A stretch of 64,000 nucleotides of DNA from Diphasiastrum complanatum (Eukaryota; Streptophyta; Lycopodiopsida; Lycopodiales; Lycopodiaceae). Below the pieces are notes generated by a model. It was not told the DNA's origin. It saw nothing but the letters and a program-made list of their open reading frames with translations, and did no database searches. Where the stretch lies: the NCBI GenBank assembly GCA_029204225.1, contig CM055097.1, positions 34,968,804 to 35,032,803 of the forward strand, given 5' to 3'. Positions 43,681 through 55,153 of this stretch are shown piece after piece. Position numbers and translations under genes: made by a program. Positions within the stretch are counted from its first letter, which is position 1; every line of letters begins with the position of its first letter.

Positions 43681-45440
43681 ACAATATTTTAGTAACTATT
43701 ATTGTTGTGCCTTCAATAACAAAAAGAATGGACTCCAATTGAGATTCAATGAAAATATATCACACCATGACAATAAGTCAGCTATTGTGCCTTTCACTTA
43801 CATTTCAAAAGACGAGACCTTTTAAAATGGACCAATGGTATGTCAAGATTCAAATGGGCCAATCAAATTGCACTTTCCAATCAAATGTGAAAAGGGGTTG
43901 ATGTCCATTGCCCGGTTGATGTCCATTGCCCTATTGAACTCAATTGCCAAGATTCAAAAAATGGGTAGCAAGTGATAGGGCTAGGGAAAAGGGACTAGTC
44001 ACTAGTGTGAAACAACCCGTAATAGCATTGGATTGCTCAAATTGCTACCAGATCATTGTATGTCCAACAAAATCAATCACACCACTCCATCATGATTCCA
44101 CTAGAAACTTTCAGCAAAATTGTCAAACTATTATTCCACATTAAGGGAATCAATAGTAGGGAATGGGAACCACCTTCACATCCAGAAACTGATGCTTCAA
44201 TTGTCTTGATGTTGATAACTCTTTTGTTTATCATCATGTATGTGCTGCCCAATATGTTAAACATCAGAGTGGTCTTCATTATGATGTTTATGTGGAAAAC
44301 TTTCACCTCATTATACTTCACATTCAAATTGGTCATTGCATTACTAGTAGCTTTTATCATAAGAATCCATTTTTTAATGGTTGAGTAGAGACTTATGGGT
44401 GATGGGCTCACTAACCAAAGAGTTAGAGTAGCTATATGATAAATTTTATAGGAGCAATTGGATTGAGTATAGTGGATAGCTTTTGATTTTAGAAGCACAC
44501 ACACAACTCTAAAAGAGTGAACTCTCTTAGAGCACAATTGTGACCTTATGCCACATCACTCATTTATACAAAAATGTAGTGTGTAGAGCCAGACATCTAT
44601 CCTTAAATGAAACCATATCATCCTAAGTTGTACACATACCTACACATCAAACTCATCTTGGTGCATCTCCAACAATGTAGACATGTCAATACAAAATAAT
44701 GGCTGAGATATTTAATAGGATGTAATATCATTCGAATTGTAAACTAAAATTTGAGGTGCCATAAATGGTTTTGATATTATGAACTAATGTAGTCTCTTTG
44801 GAGTTATTAGCTAGATTTTTATGGGCCACAAAATATCTACTACTGGATTGTTATTGGCTGAACTTTGCTTACTTAGAGATCAAGTAAGATATGACACCAT
44901 CTTCGAGAGATGGCGGCACAACCGACCCTCACCATTACGTGGTTGCTGCACAATAACTGACTTATTGTCATGGTGTGATACATTTTCATTGAATCTCGAC
45001 ATTGGTGCAAAATGTAAATTTGTATATGGATTTCATTATTTTCATCATTGAAGGCATAACAGTAATAGATACTTAGATATTGTACCACTTCTTTAGCTTA
45101 GTTGTAGGATTGAAATTTCACACTTGAGGTTGTAGTTCATGGGATCCTTATCCATTACCCTAGTGAATGACACATACATATATCAACATTGAACCCCTCA
45201 ATAAAGACTAATGGTAAATCATGAGAAAGCATGCAATGTCGTACTAAGATAGGAACCATTCAATTTTGAGAGGTTGTTAGCCTTCTAAAACTACCCACTA
45301 AGACATCTATCTTGACGTTTCACATTCATGAAGGCCTTTTTGACTTTTAATATGTCTTATTCAAGATGCTTACACACTAAGGTAGGTCCCTCCCACCGCC
45401 CTTCCACAAACAAATGCCCTTAGAGAGTATAAGCGATTGG
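43680..45440 (+). repeat. head-to-head intergenic arm of block II
   Basis: Homologous to 28660-30538 in reverse complement. It includes a minus-orientated copia-LTR-like segment (about 44395-44674, starting TGTTGGAGATGCACC on the minus strand) and the GACACCATCTTCGAGAGATGG landmark at 44895. A frame at 44056-44388 reads as a hydrophobic protein, but its counterpart at 25416 is much changed. Confidence 0.7.
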
Positions 45441-45441
45441 A

Positions 45442-45452
45442 ATATTATAAAT
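45442..45452 (+). promoter_or_regulatory. TATA box of peptide gene B2
   Basis: ATATTATAAAT lies 111 bases upstream of the ATG at 45563. It is one base different from the other copies. Confidence 0.65.
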
Positions 45453-45562
45453 ACTAAATCTTGCCATTCAACATTGTGTGAATTGTATTGGCAAAGCATA
45501 CTAACCTTTTGAGCATAGTTGATATCACTTTCTTTCTTTTACACAAGGAGATAAGTTATAAT

Positions 45563-46126
<564 letters not shown>

Positions 46127-46975
46127 AGGGATGATTCCATTACAAGAAGATAGTATCGAGTTTAGTTCTACACAATATGTGACATGCTATTCTGCATAGC
46201 ACCTTTGTGCCTCACCATTGAGCACAGAGCATGAATAGTTTCTCACCGTTGATGTACTCTTTGGAATTCAGTGTTAGAGTAGTTTGAGTAGATTGGCAAC
46301 ATGGTTGTATATTTTTATTGGATGATCAATCATATATTAAATTAATTTTACTTTTAAATTCTTTGCTCCATTCCTTTTGCTACTTACTTTTTTGTCTTGA
46401 AAATTTGTTTTCTTTTCTACATTCGCATGACGAAGGTTTTACTTTTCTCGCGTTACCATATTAGAGGATGGTTGGAGTATGGATACACTCAAACTACTCT
46501 TGATAGGTATCAAGGAATTAGTGAACATGTAATCTCTTATTCGATTGAATTGTGGCAGGGATTCTTGAGTAGTCAAGATTGCCTTGGCATATCAATTATG
46601 TTTGGTCCATAAAACATAATTCATTAATACTAAGTTTGCAACGTTTTTCAAAATTATTCCAAACCCATGTACAAAATTCATGAACTTGTTGCCACTAATA
46701 TTTGATTAAACCAGAGATACGGAGTTGCAAATTGATTATATGAAGATCATGTTTACTAGTATGGAAACAAAATTAGTCATCCATAGAACTCTTCCATATT
46801 TTCACATCAATAAAATAGAAATATCCCTTGATAGTGGAAATCCCATGATCGTTTGTATTGTTAATTGAAAATGATGCATTATTTTCTATATAAGATTTTA
46901 TTATAGGTTGAAGGCATGAGACATAACATAAAATTTTGTTTTGAATTCTATTTAACAAAAACAATCTAATGACAT
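46127..46975 (+). other. 3' region of peptide gene B2
   Basis: Complete version of the type-B downstream region. It contains a 60-70 aa frame (46430-46612, MTKVLLFSRYHIRGWLEYGY) that is also open, with many changes, at 42900-43109 and 60509-60709. It is most likely 3' UTR. It ends at about 46975, where copia RNase H sequence begins. Confidence 0.5.
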
Positions 46976-47022
46976 ACTAATCACAATCTAGCATGCTATC
47001 AATCAATAATTGATTACTTTCG

Positions 47023-47457
47023 ACTTCTGGATTTGTATTCTTATACAACCAAGGCCCAATCTCTTGGAACAGCCGAAAGAAGACCTCAATAGCATTATTG
47101 TCAACCGAATCAGAATACATTGTTGCCACGAATGCTACTAAGGAGACAATTTGGTTGAGGCACCTGCTAGCAAAAATTGACCTTGCAAAGTCACCACATC
47201 CAACAACCATTTTCCGTGACAATCAAACCACCATTGCTCTCTCTCTCAATCCAAAATTTCATTCACGAAGCAAGCATATAAAAACCAAGTATCAATATTT
47301 AAGAGAGAAAGTGCAAAGCAAGGAGGTATCATTAATCTACTGCAGGACAGAAACAATGGCAGCAGATTACTTAACAAAGGCCCTATCAAAGGAGCATCAT
47401 CTCAGATTCAACGACATGTTAAATCTGAAGATCAAAATTTTCCAAGATCCACATTAA
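47023..47457 (+). CDS. Ty1/copia RNase H C-terminal part
   Basis: An uninterrupted plus-strand frame: STSGFVFLYNQGPISWNSRK, LSTESEYIVATNATKETIWL (acidic motif), FRDNQTTIALS (Asp motif), SKHIKTKYQYLREKV and then MAADYLTKALSK. This is the pol C terminus of a copia element. It ends seven bases before a PPT and LTR, so the element's 3' end is intact here. The upstream RT is missing; peptide-block sequence begins at about 46975. Confidence 0.85.
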   Translation, partial: TSGFVFLYNQGPISWNSRKKTSIALLSTESEYIVATNATKETIWLRHLLAKIDLAKSPHPTTIFRDNQTTIALSLNPKFHSRSKHIKTKYQYLREKVQSKEVSLIYCRTETMAADYLTKALSKEHHLRFNDMLNLKIKIFQDPH

Positions 47458-47464
47458 GGGGGAG
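47456..47464 (+). other. polypurine tract of copia element
   Basis: AAGGGGGAG directly before TGTTGGATTT, the normal PPT/LTR junction. Confidence 0.85.
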
Positions 47465-48542
47465 TGTTGGATTTAAATGCTCAGCCTCAAAACCATTTAT
47501 TAATGAGCATCCTGAAAACTTTACAAAACCTAGAAAACATAAGGCTCGAGGTTTTCAGAAGATCAAAAAATCCAATATTGGATTTTTTTGACCCAATGTC
47601 AAGCCTAACAAACAAAGATTTTTTGACCCCAGGTCAAGTCAGATCGGTTCGAATTTTTTTCAACCCTTTACTAAATTACTCGGGCGTGTTCGACCCTAGA
47701 TCGGATCGGATCAGTGAGTCTAATTTTTTTGACCCCAAAAAATTTGACCCTCAGCATATTTTTCAACCTAGTGTATATTTCTCGACCCTCTATATAAAAT
47801 CCGACCCTATGTAATTTTTCAATATTGTCGGTTAGAAATCGATCCAATGACTTTATATTGATGTTTGCCAAATTTGTACATGTGTTTATGGCATAAAGGT
47901 GGTTGTAATAACTATAGAAAATTCATTTATAGATATTTTTAGTATATCAAACTTAGAATCTGCATTAGAAAACTTCTTCTGATATTCCAAGTCTGATTTT
48001 TCATTAATCTGTATCAGTGTTATCATGCTCAACAAGTTGAAGCTATAACTTCATGACATTGTACTCATTGTTGATAATAATCAGAGTGCAACTTGTCCTA
48101 CGGCTGTTATTGTTCTATTGCACATTTGTATGAATCCTTCGTTTGAATTATTTTCTTGCTAAATGTGGCACTTCTGATCTATGCATCTAGCTCATTCCCG
48201 CTTCCGCTCATACCCATTGATTTTTGACAGATCTATCCTGACACCTAGTGCTATGCCAAAACCATACATGATTTGCACTTTTGGAATGAGAATGATAGCT
48301 TCATAGATGTGTTACGTCACTCTTAGAATTTCATACATTGCTTATGCCCTAAAACTGATCAGCATGGCTTCTGCACTTGTACAGTTTCATACTTAGGGCA
48401 TACCATATTGGTTGGAGTAGATGATTACTATGCAACTAAGTTTATGTTAATAAACTAGTGAATCTTGGTTTACACTTCACATTGAGTTTTTGGAGAGATC
48501 TTAATTCTCCACATAGAATTTTTCATATACACTCTCTCTACC
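47465..48542 (+). mobile_element. copia 3' LTR
   Basis: Starts with TGTTGGATTT after the PPT. U3 contains about nine copies of a (T)nGACCC / TCGACCCT motif (47580-47815) around a TATA box at about 47791 (CTCTATATAAAAT). The end is not certain: the next Ty3 LTR starts at 48543 and no CA terminus precedes it. Confidence 0.65.
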
Positions 48543-49683
48543 TGTTGACATCTTCAGAGCCTATAGAATATATTAACTAGTTTTTCTTTGTTTCTTTCCT
48601 CTTCTGCCTATCATCAGAGACTGTGGGCACTTCTTGAGATTACCTTTCTTGTTTTAAGGCCCAGATTAGGTAGAAGGGACAGATAATCATTGTACTATTG
48701 TCCTATCTGTCAGAGGACATCCGGATGGGTCACTCTTGAACTGAATGCACATGCGTAGTCAACCAAAATGCAAGCCAATGCGTTCAACAAATGATCTACG
48801 TTACTGCTCAGTTGAACAAGATGGATTCCTACTTCTACTTTGCTTCAAAATGAACTAAAATCAGATCTTATACTACTTTACTTGCATAAATTGACAAAAC
48901 AAGAAACAAAAACTAATCTACAACATGTTAGAAGTCCAAGATTCAAGAAACCAACCAGTCTTTTGATTCTTGGACATCCCAAGAACATCGAGAACTAGAA
49001 TGTTAGAGAATATGCAAGATTTATGCCACATTTCTAGCCTATTTAGTTTACTTGAATGTTGTCTCCTACATTAATCCACAAGAAAACATGAAATCTAATC
49101 CACAACTAGGAAAGCAAGAAAACTAATCCACTCTAAATCCACAACCACACACAATATGAATGGAAGGGCATGATCATAGGGGCATCACTCAAGAAAACCA
49201 TCATGATCAAGGAGCTTAGTGTAGCATCACACTCATGGGAAATCTTCTTATTAGGCATGGAGTAGATACAATGCAAAAAGCTCCTCTACTCAAAGAGGGA
49301 GTCTCTTAAATAAGCAAGAGAGTTTCTTAGGTGGCATCCTAGTGGAATTCTCACATTTCACAAATTACAAGTGGAATAATGCTCTCCACTAGAGGTCACC
49401 ATCAAAAGGTGGCTCACTCTACTTTCTTTAAGAGGGGTCTACTTGCATTTAATACATTTGCCTAGAAATACTAGTTTCTACATGGTCATTCCATCTTCCG
49501 GAATTCACTACGAGGCTTACACAATTCTTGCACATCTTTTCTAGCTAGTATTTCTTGGATCTTATACTCGGCTCTCAGTCTTCATTAGTCTCCTCTTCTT
49601 AGAGGCCTCCTCAGTCTAAGGTGAGAGGTGCTCTTGAGCTGCTCTGTCCGAGTACCTTGGGGATTCATCAGAATCAGCCAACA
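48543..49683 (-). mobile_element. Ty3 3' LTR (family F1)
   Basis: 1141 bp with TGTTG and CAACA ends, closely matching 21820-22951. Directly to its right the minus strand reads AGGGGTGGGATGA (49684-49697), a polypurine tract. So this is the 3' LTR of an element whose body lies at higher coordinates. It lacks a PBS on its left and shows no 5-bp duplication (CTACC versus TCATC). Confidence 0.8.
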
Positions 49684-49697
49684 TCATCCCACCCCTA

Positions 49698-50789
49698 ATG
49701 TGTTGTAGGACCCACTACAACTCATATTGGACGATGTTGTTCCGTTTTGTATTGGCTTCTTCGATTGTCACTTGAAAAAGCGTAGATCTTCATTTGCTTA
49801 CATAAAATCAAGTGCTTGTTGTCTCCAGTCTTTATCACAAAAACTGTTTTTTACAAGTTCTCATGATTGGATCAGAATGTCTTATTGCTATAGGTGGTTG
49901 ACATTCTCAAAATTGGAGAGCTCTCAGCAGCGTCACAACTCGCATGCTCGAGTGCCTTCCTCATGTCTTTTTCTTATCACTTGTATCTATCGTTAATGGT
50001 TTCATCTTTGGTTTCTTGGCAGATTCTATCTTTTGGGAGGTCTGTATCCTCCATTTGCCTCTGGGTGTTTCCGTGGTTCTTCTCTCAGTTGAAGTTCCAG
50101 TCTCAAGGAAAACCTTTGATCTGCAAGTTGCACAAAACTTTGACTATCAGTCTCAAGGAAATGGATTCATAAAAAATTGGTGGTAGGAACAGTTTTGGAT
50201 GGACTGTTTGGTAACGTTAAGGAAACATGATGAAGGCTTGGTGATAGGGCGAAGGAACTGATAGTTCTACAGTTGCAGCCTTGGACCCTTGCAATGTCGA
50301 GCTTTGACCACCACTTGTTGGGTGAGGAGCTTGCTTTATTTTGCAGGTTCACGGTTGTCTTCATCTTTCTTTTCTGTAGCTCTTTCTTTTGATTTGTTAC
50401 TTTTGGATCTCTTTGGGCTTCATAAGAGGGGATTCAACTATCATTGCTCCAAAGAGTTTCTTTTGATCAAAATTGATCTGACTCATATGTTGCTTAAGTT
50501 TTCGTCCTTTTCTCCTCAGCTTCTTTGCTTAATTTCTGATGTCTTCTAGCTGCTTTGCCTGATTTTGTAGGTCTTCTTTTGGCTGATCAACCATTGTAGG
50601 TGGCAATTGGTCTCCGCAAGACACTTGCAATGATCTTTCAACTGCTTCGGTAGGACTATAAAAAACTAGAGATTTCTCAGAAGAACAGCAAACTGATGAT
50701 AAACAAACATATGGAAGGAAAGGTGGTAGTGACAACGGTAGATGGTGTGGGCGATAGGCATGAGAATGGATGCAGATGTATGACTAGAA
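49698..50789. other. region between LTR and RNase H relic, no gene recognised
   Basis: It should contain integrase of the minus-strand element, but no integrase motif is visible. Short frames on both strands show no domain; a minus-strand Gln/Glu-rich stretch (PKEDLQNQAKQLEDIRN) lies at 50529-50600. Confidence 0.4.
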
Positions 50790-51099
50790 GTTGGTTGAAG
50801 AAGGAGACTGATTTCTCACCTGGCTGGGTTAAGACTGCTCCAACTGCATACTTCGATGCGTCTGTATGCACATAAAACTCAATGGACCAATTGTGGTGGA
50901 CATAAGATTGGTGCTAAAACCAATGCATCCTTAAGGCTTTGGAAAGCCTTTAGGGCTTCCTCTTCCAATGTGGATCCGTTGTGAGTTTGTAAATTGGTCA
51001 AGCTAACTCCGCAAAATCAAGAATGAAGATCCTATAATAGTTAGCATGACCCATGAAGATGTAGACTTCGCGGATCGTCCCTGGTGGTGGTAGATCAAC
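50790..51099 (-). pseudogene. Ty3 RT thumb and RNase H start
   Basis: The minus strand reads STTTRDDPRSLHLHGSC in one frame and PPPGTIREVYIFMGHANYYR in the true one, then IFILDFAELA, a stop, YKLTTDPHWKRKP and VHTDASKYAVGAVLTQPGEK. It continues the RT at 54231-54440 across the 3.1-kb insertion. Confidence 0.8.
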
Positions 51100-51341
51100 A
51101 ATGATGATAGGGTAAAAGTTTCTGACAGGGGAATGGTCTCGCCAGGAAGCCCTACAGGGGAAGGGCCCACACTGCCCTTACGTGAGTGATTGGGGAATGC
51201 CGCTTCCAATCTCGAGCGCCATCCCAATCACCCCATGCTCCCCAGCCGATGAGGGTTTTCCAGGCCCCCAGAGACACGGCTGCAGGGAGGGGTAATTGCA
51301 ATCTCAGTCCTATCGGTCTTGATGCCTATATTTTTTGTTCT

Positions 51342-51731
51342 CTAGATCGCCCACCCCTCTATATAGAAGTCCGCAGAGGGGTCATCACTACTGGTTTCAT
51401 CTCTCTCTATTTCTGGGGGATCTAATTTTGGGGGTTTGCTAGTACTGCCAGCTGGTCCGGGTGATTGCACTGGGGATCCAAATGGTATGAACGGCTGGGT
51501 GGGTCTCGTGTAGTTGGTGGAGACGGCGTAAGTTAGGTGCCAGAACCCATCAATAATGAACTCATAAGTTTCGAAGTAACTATAGCCCCCGCAATGTTGT
51601 ATTCTAAATATAGTATCTCCTGCCCGTAAGTAGGGGTGGAGCATCGGGGTATAGAAGTAATAGTGGGTGGCTCCTTCCCGAATCAATTGGCAGACATCCC
51701 CTAGTGTAGGGTGGAACTGATTCTCATCCAT
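51342..51731 (-). CDS. hypothetical protein inside the 3.1-kb insertion
   Basis: The minus-strand frame is open from a stop at 51789-51791; the first true ATG is at 51731 (MDENQFHPTLGDVCQLIREG). It contains an aromatic-rich segment (ATHYYFYTPMLHPYLRAGDT, IFRIQHCGGYSYFETYEFII) and a Pro/Ser-rich acidic C terminus (PPKLDPPEIERDETSSDDPS). The composition is unlike neighbouring retroelement frames and resembles a folded domain with a disordered tail. I do not recognise it. It may be a C-terminal fragment, since the frame upstream of the ATG (TELLPPSWGVGPLN) also looks coding. Confidence 0.4.
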   Translation of the reverse strand: MDENQFHPTLGDVCQLIREGATHYYFYTPMLHPYLRAGDTIFRIQHCGGYSYFETYEFIIDGFWHLTYAVSTNYTRPTQPFIPFGSPVQSPGPAGSTSKPPKLDPPEIERDETSSDDPSADFYIEGWAI

Positions 51732-51791
51732 TATGTTCAAGGGTCCAACTCCCCACGAGGGAGGGAGTAGTTCGGTGCATTCCCCATCCTA

Positions 51792-54160
51792 GATATCTAC
51801 TACTGTCAAGATGGGGTTATGTCTATGACTCAGAGTGCGGTTTCGGGTGGTGTTACCTATGCCAGTGTCTTTGGTACTTCACCATGGTCGAGATTCACTG
51901 CTAGAGGTCACACGAGTGTAATCACTTACAAATACTATAGAGATCTTTGTATGAATACTCAGTTAGCAATCATGGGTCAAATGAGATGAAGTCATCGTCT
52001 GTTGCTTAGTGATTTACTTGGAATGTGTCGCTAGAGTGTTCAACCAAGCATGGTGAAATAAACAGACAGTCATCAAATGATTATACTATAATATCATGAT
52101 TAGTCCCCTGCAGTGTGAGGGTGCCAATTATACGCGCCGCCTTGTTTGATAGGCAGTGGTATTTTGCCAAACGTCAGGCCTAGATATTTCGCTAGGCAAT
52201 TCCGACGATGGAGGTGACTACGATGATCCCTAACCGAGGTGGTGTATTTCAACCACGTACGGTAACAACCCGCTCTTCTATTTCAAAGAGGTCGGGCGTT
52301 ATGACTTGAATGCAAATAATAAAGTGAAAATGAAAAAACTCATACTACAGTGTGATTCCAACTTAGGCAAAGCCTTTAAAAATAGATGCTTCAGCATACA
52401 AGTGTCATAGAAAAGATGGTAATACGAAATTCCATCACATTCTAAACGGCATATTCCACCCACTACGTCATACCACATAACCGTAGAGTTCACACATGCT
52501 ATGCCATGAGATTACTTATTTCCAACAATGATTAGCAGAGTGAATGTCCCTTACATATCTCATTCCCATTTGCAACAATGATATGAAAGTTAAGAGTATA
52601 CCTCATGCGCGGAAGAGGAATCTGGATGCCTCGCGAAATCCCCAAGTCGTGATTTAGATGCTTTTCCCGTTGCCCCGAAAAACAGCTCTGGAGGTTGGGC
52701 TCTGATATCGGTATGGCAGGTGAACGATAAACTCAGTTGGACTGTCCGTCCCGTGATCAGCGAGCAGAGAATCGATATAGGTGGGTGTAGTGGTCCGCTG
52801 GCATGCTTAATGCGATTGACATGTATCCCAATTTAGGCAGGATAGTCTGCATTTTTGTGCTGGAGGTGTGTCGCGAAGATGAAGGGTGCTTTGCCAACAG
52901 ACCTCGCGGTGCAGTCTGTCCTGCGACTACAATGAGTCCTAAAGTAACTGGATCGGCGATCCCAGAGATGAATGAATTGGTCAGATGAACAGCAGAACCA
53001 CAGACGGTTTAAGCATGAGGTACACAGGCCCACTAACCAGTGTGCAGAGATCAGAGATATCCATGCCCACAGTCACTAACGGCAGAGAATGTAGCCTCTC
53101 AACACCATCCAAAAGTTCTCTCCACACGAACAACCTATCTTCTCAATTATCTCAACTCTCTTCATTCCCTCACCCTTCCATAGTCATTCTCTCCATACTT
53201 GTTCATTCTCTCACGTAAGTGCAAAGAGAGGCTCCTCCTCTTTGTAGGCATCCCTCCATGCTTGTCCATCACAATGCCAAGTTTTCACCTTCGAAGGACT
53301 TCATGCCATGCGTCCCGCTTTGTACAAGGTCTTTAAATTGGGACTGGACTTGAAGTGGTACCCCTTTTGCTTTGAAAAAATGTGTTGGGTTAGTGGTACT
53401 GGGTACCACTTGTGTGAGCCACCTTTTCTTTTGCAGTTGGTGGTGGTGTAAATGGCAAGTACTTTACTTTGGTTGTCTTTCTTAATTGGGTAGTCTTCTT
53501 GGATACTTGTGGTCAATCCCTACCACTTTTAGGTAAGACATTTTTTTGTTATGTACTTTTTGGCCTTCACTTGTATTTTTCTTTTGTGTGACTATGGCTC
53601 ATGGCTTAAGCTGTCGAGGTGATTTGCCCATCAGGGTGCCACTTCGACTTGCACTAGAACTTGCCTATATTTTTGTTATCGTTTCCTTGACCTTGTCCCA
53701 CAATTTCTGACCATTTGTTGTGAGTTGACTTCGCTAGTTTATCCCGTGTGTTGTTACTGGCGAGCACTCATGACTTGGGATTTCTTCAAGGCAACCGGTT
53801 CCCTGAAAAACACAGTAGGCAATTTTTCATTAATAAAAGCAACGGAGTACATTGAAAATTTGCCCGGCAGTGCCGGCTAGTATAATCGGGCCAAATCTAA
53901 GGCCGTAAACTATTCTATGGGCCATTTCTAAGGCCTCAAAATTTGTTCTAGCCACACTTTGGGCGGGCTGGGACCCCTTCCTATGTGGACCGGTATTTTT
54001 GACTCGGTCTGTACAAAAATTGTCCATGAAAAATTTTTGATGATTTTTCCGGAGGTCACTTTCTAAACTGTGTCTAGCCACTTAGGGGTGGGCTAGGACC
54101 CTTAGTTATAGGCAATTGTGTGCCGATTTTACCAGTAATAGTCGTCGGGTTTTACATGCC
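51792..54160. other. rest of the 3.1-kb insertion, no gene recognised
   Basis: Short frames only (52803-52988 plus, 53830-54081 minus), none with a domain. Paired phrases such as GCCACTT(A/T)GGGTGGGCTAGGACC at about 53950 and 54075 indicate an internal degenerate duplication. Confidence 0.4.
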
Positions 54161-54230
54161 AATTTTTATACAAAACTGTGAAATTGCTCTAAAAATAGCC
54201 CGATTTTTCGTGCGAAAATATCTGCTAACA

Positions 54231-54440
54231 AATGATCCTGATCTTTGATAGGTGTGTGGCGATCCCGTGTCTTGACACTATATGGCCGAGAATTAAGCCA
54301 TGTGTCACCCAAAATTGACATTTTTCTGGATCCAAGGAGATCTGAAAGTTGCGGCATTTTTGTAGCACCTTCTTCAAATTGGATAAGTGTTCTGAATCTG
54401 GTCCATGCACGCACTGGTGAGGGAGCCACTTCCTTCCTCT
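54231..54440 (-). pseudogene. Ty3 reverse transcriptase fragment
   Basis: The minus strand reads MHGPDSEHLSNLKKVLQKCR, NFQISLDPEKCQFWVTHGLI and LGHIVSRHGIATHL, the segment after the RT active site. It abuts gag zinc-knuckle sequence at about 54500, so protease and the catalytic RT part are deleted. Confidence 0.85.
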
Positions 54441-54539
54441 TCTGTGCTCGCGTGACGGCTAACATAGGAGCGTGAAATTGTTACCTTTCTGATGGCATCC
54501 CTGTTGGAACTGCTGATTCTTGTATCGGAATAAAGTTGA

Positions 54540-55152
54540 GAGTTGCACCGGTTTTAAGTCTCAATGGACAATTCTTGAAACAGTGTCCATAACCGCATTC
54601 TCAGTAGAAGAATGTATATTGTCCCTTGTAGGGACATTCTACAATTCTGTGTCCTTCGCCACATCTGTAGCAGCCGTAGTTCCTCCCGCCTTGACGCTAA
54701 GTTTGAGTTGCATAGGCTGCAACATATTCATTTATGGCAGGATCCATAAATGGTTCATCTTGTCCATACCATTGTTGCTGCTCAGGTTGAGGTGGTACTT
54801 GCATCTCTAGTTCCGCTGCTATTAGATTTACATGGGCCACTTGTTGATTGGCTGGCCCGGGTGGTGCAAGTAAGGCCATACACTGTTGTTAATTTGGTGC
54901 GTCGTACCTCGGTGCCGTGTTTGGTGTCCCTTGATGATATGGATAAGAAGTCTGACAAGGACTTCTCTTCTGTTGAACAATCCGGGGATTAAACGGGCAA
55001 AATGTTGTATCGTGCGATGTTGCATTGCACAAATGGCAGAATCTATGTGTTAGTCTCAGATTTTGCTTTAGGACTGGACACTCGTTCGCTCTATGGTTTT
55101 GCATGCACACTGAACACCATACATTCTCCCATCGTGGATACTGTCTGATCAA
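54540..55152 (-). pseudogene. Ty3 gag nucleocapsid with several zinc knuckles
   Basis: Minus strand: CSVCMQNHRANEC and CHLCNATSHDTTFC in an open frame at 54889-55152. Downstream are YRCGEGHRIVECPYKGQYTF and ECGYGHCFKNCPLRLKTG near 54560-54680. Four Cys/His boxes are more than usual for Ty3 nucleocapsids, which commonly have one or two. Confidence 0.75.
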
Positions 55153-55153
55153 A

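Larger units (their letters stand above)
51105..54230. mobile_element. 3.1-kb insertion with TG/CA ends and AATGA target duplication
   Basis: The Ty3 RT frame is split so that HGIATHLSKIRII (minus strand, 54236-54280) and the following residues at 51099 would be contiguous. AATGA occurs at 51100-51104 and at 54231-54235, and the insert starts TGATAG and ends CTAACA, a near-inverse pair. These are integrase-type hallmarks. I find no internal direct repeats, RT or integrase, so it is either a very long solo LTR or a short non-autonomous element. It is richer in G+C at its left end and holds one coherent frame (51342-51731). Confidence 0.8.

Noticed and set aside
45488-45562. In-frame upstream extension of the peptide ORFs (AKHTNLLSIV...)
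   Set aside because: It starts at a TTG, not ATG, and lies close to the TATA box, so it is 5' UTR; the ATG at 45563 gives a proper signal peptide.
46397-46612. 71-aa ORF (MTKVLLFSRYHIRGWLEYGY) present in three blocks
   Set aside because: All copies are open, but most differences change residues and it lies in the 3' region after the peptide stop. Recent duplication explains the open frames.
48538-49688. Solo LTR interpretation for 48543-49683
   Set aside because: No target duplication, and a polypurine tract directly adjoins its right end, so it is better read as a 3' LTR of a body to the right.
51186-51425. Plus-strand ORF in the 3.1-kb insertion
   Set aside because: No domain, and it overlaps the more coherent minus-strand frame at 51342-51731.
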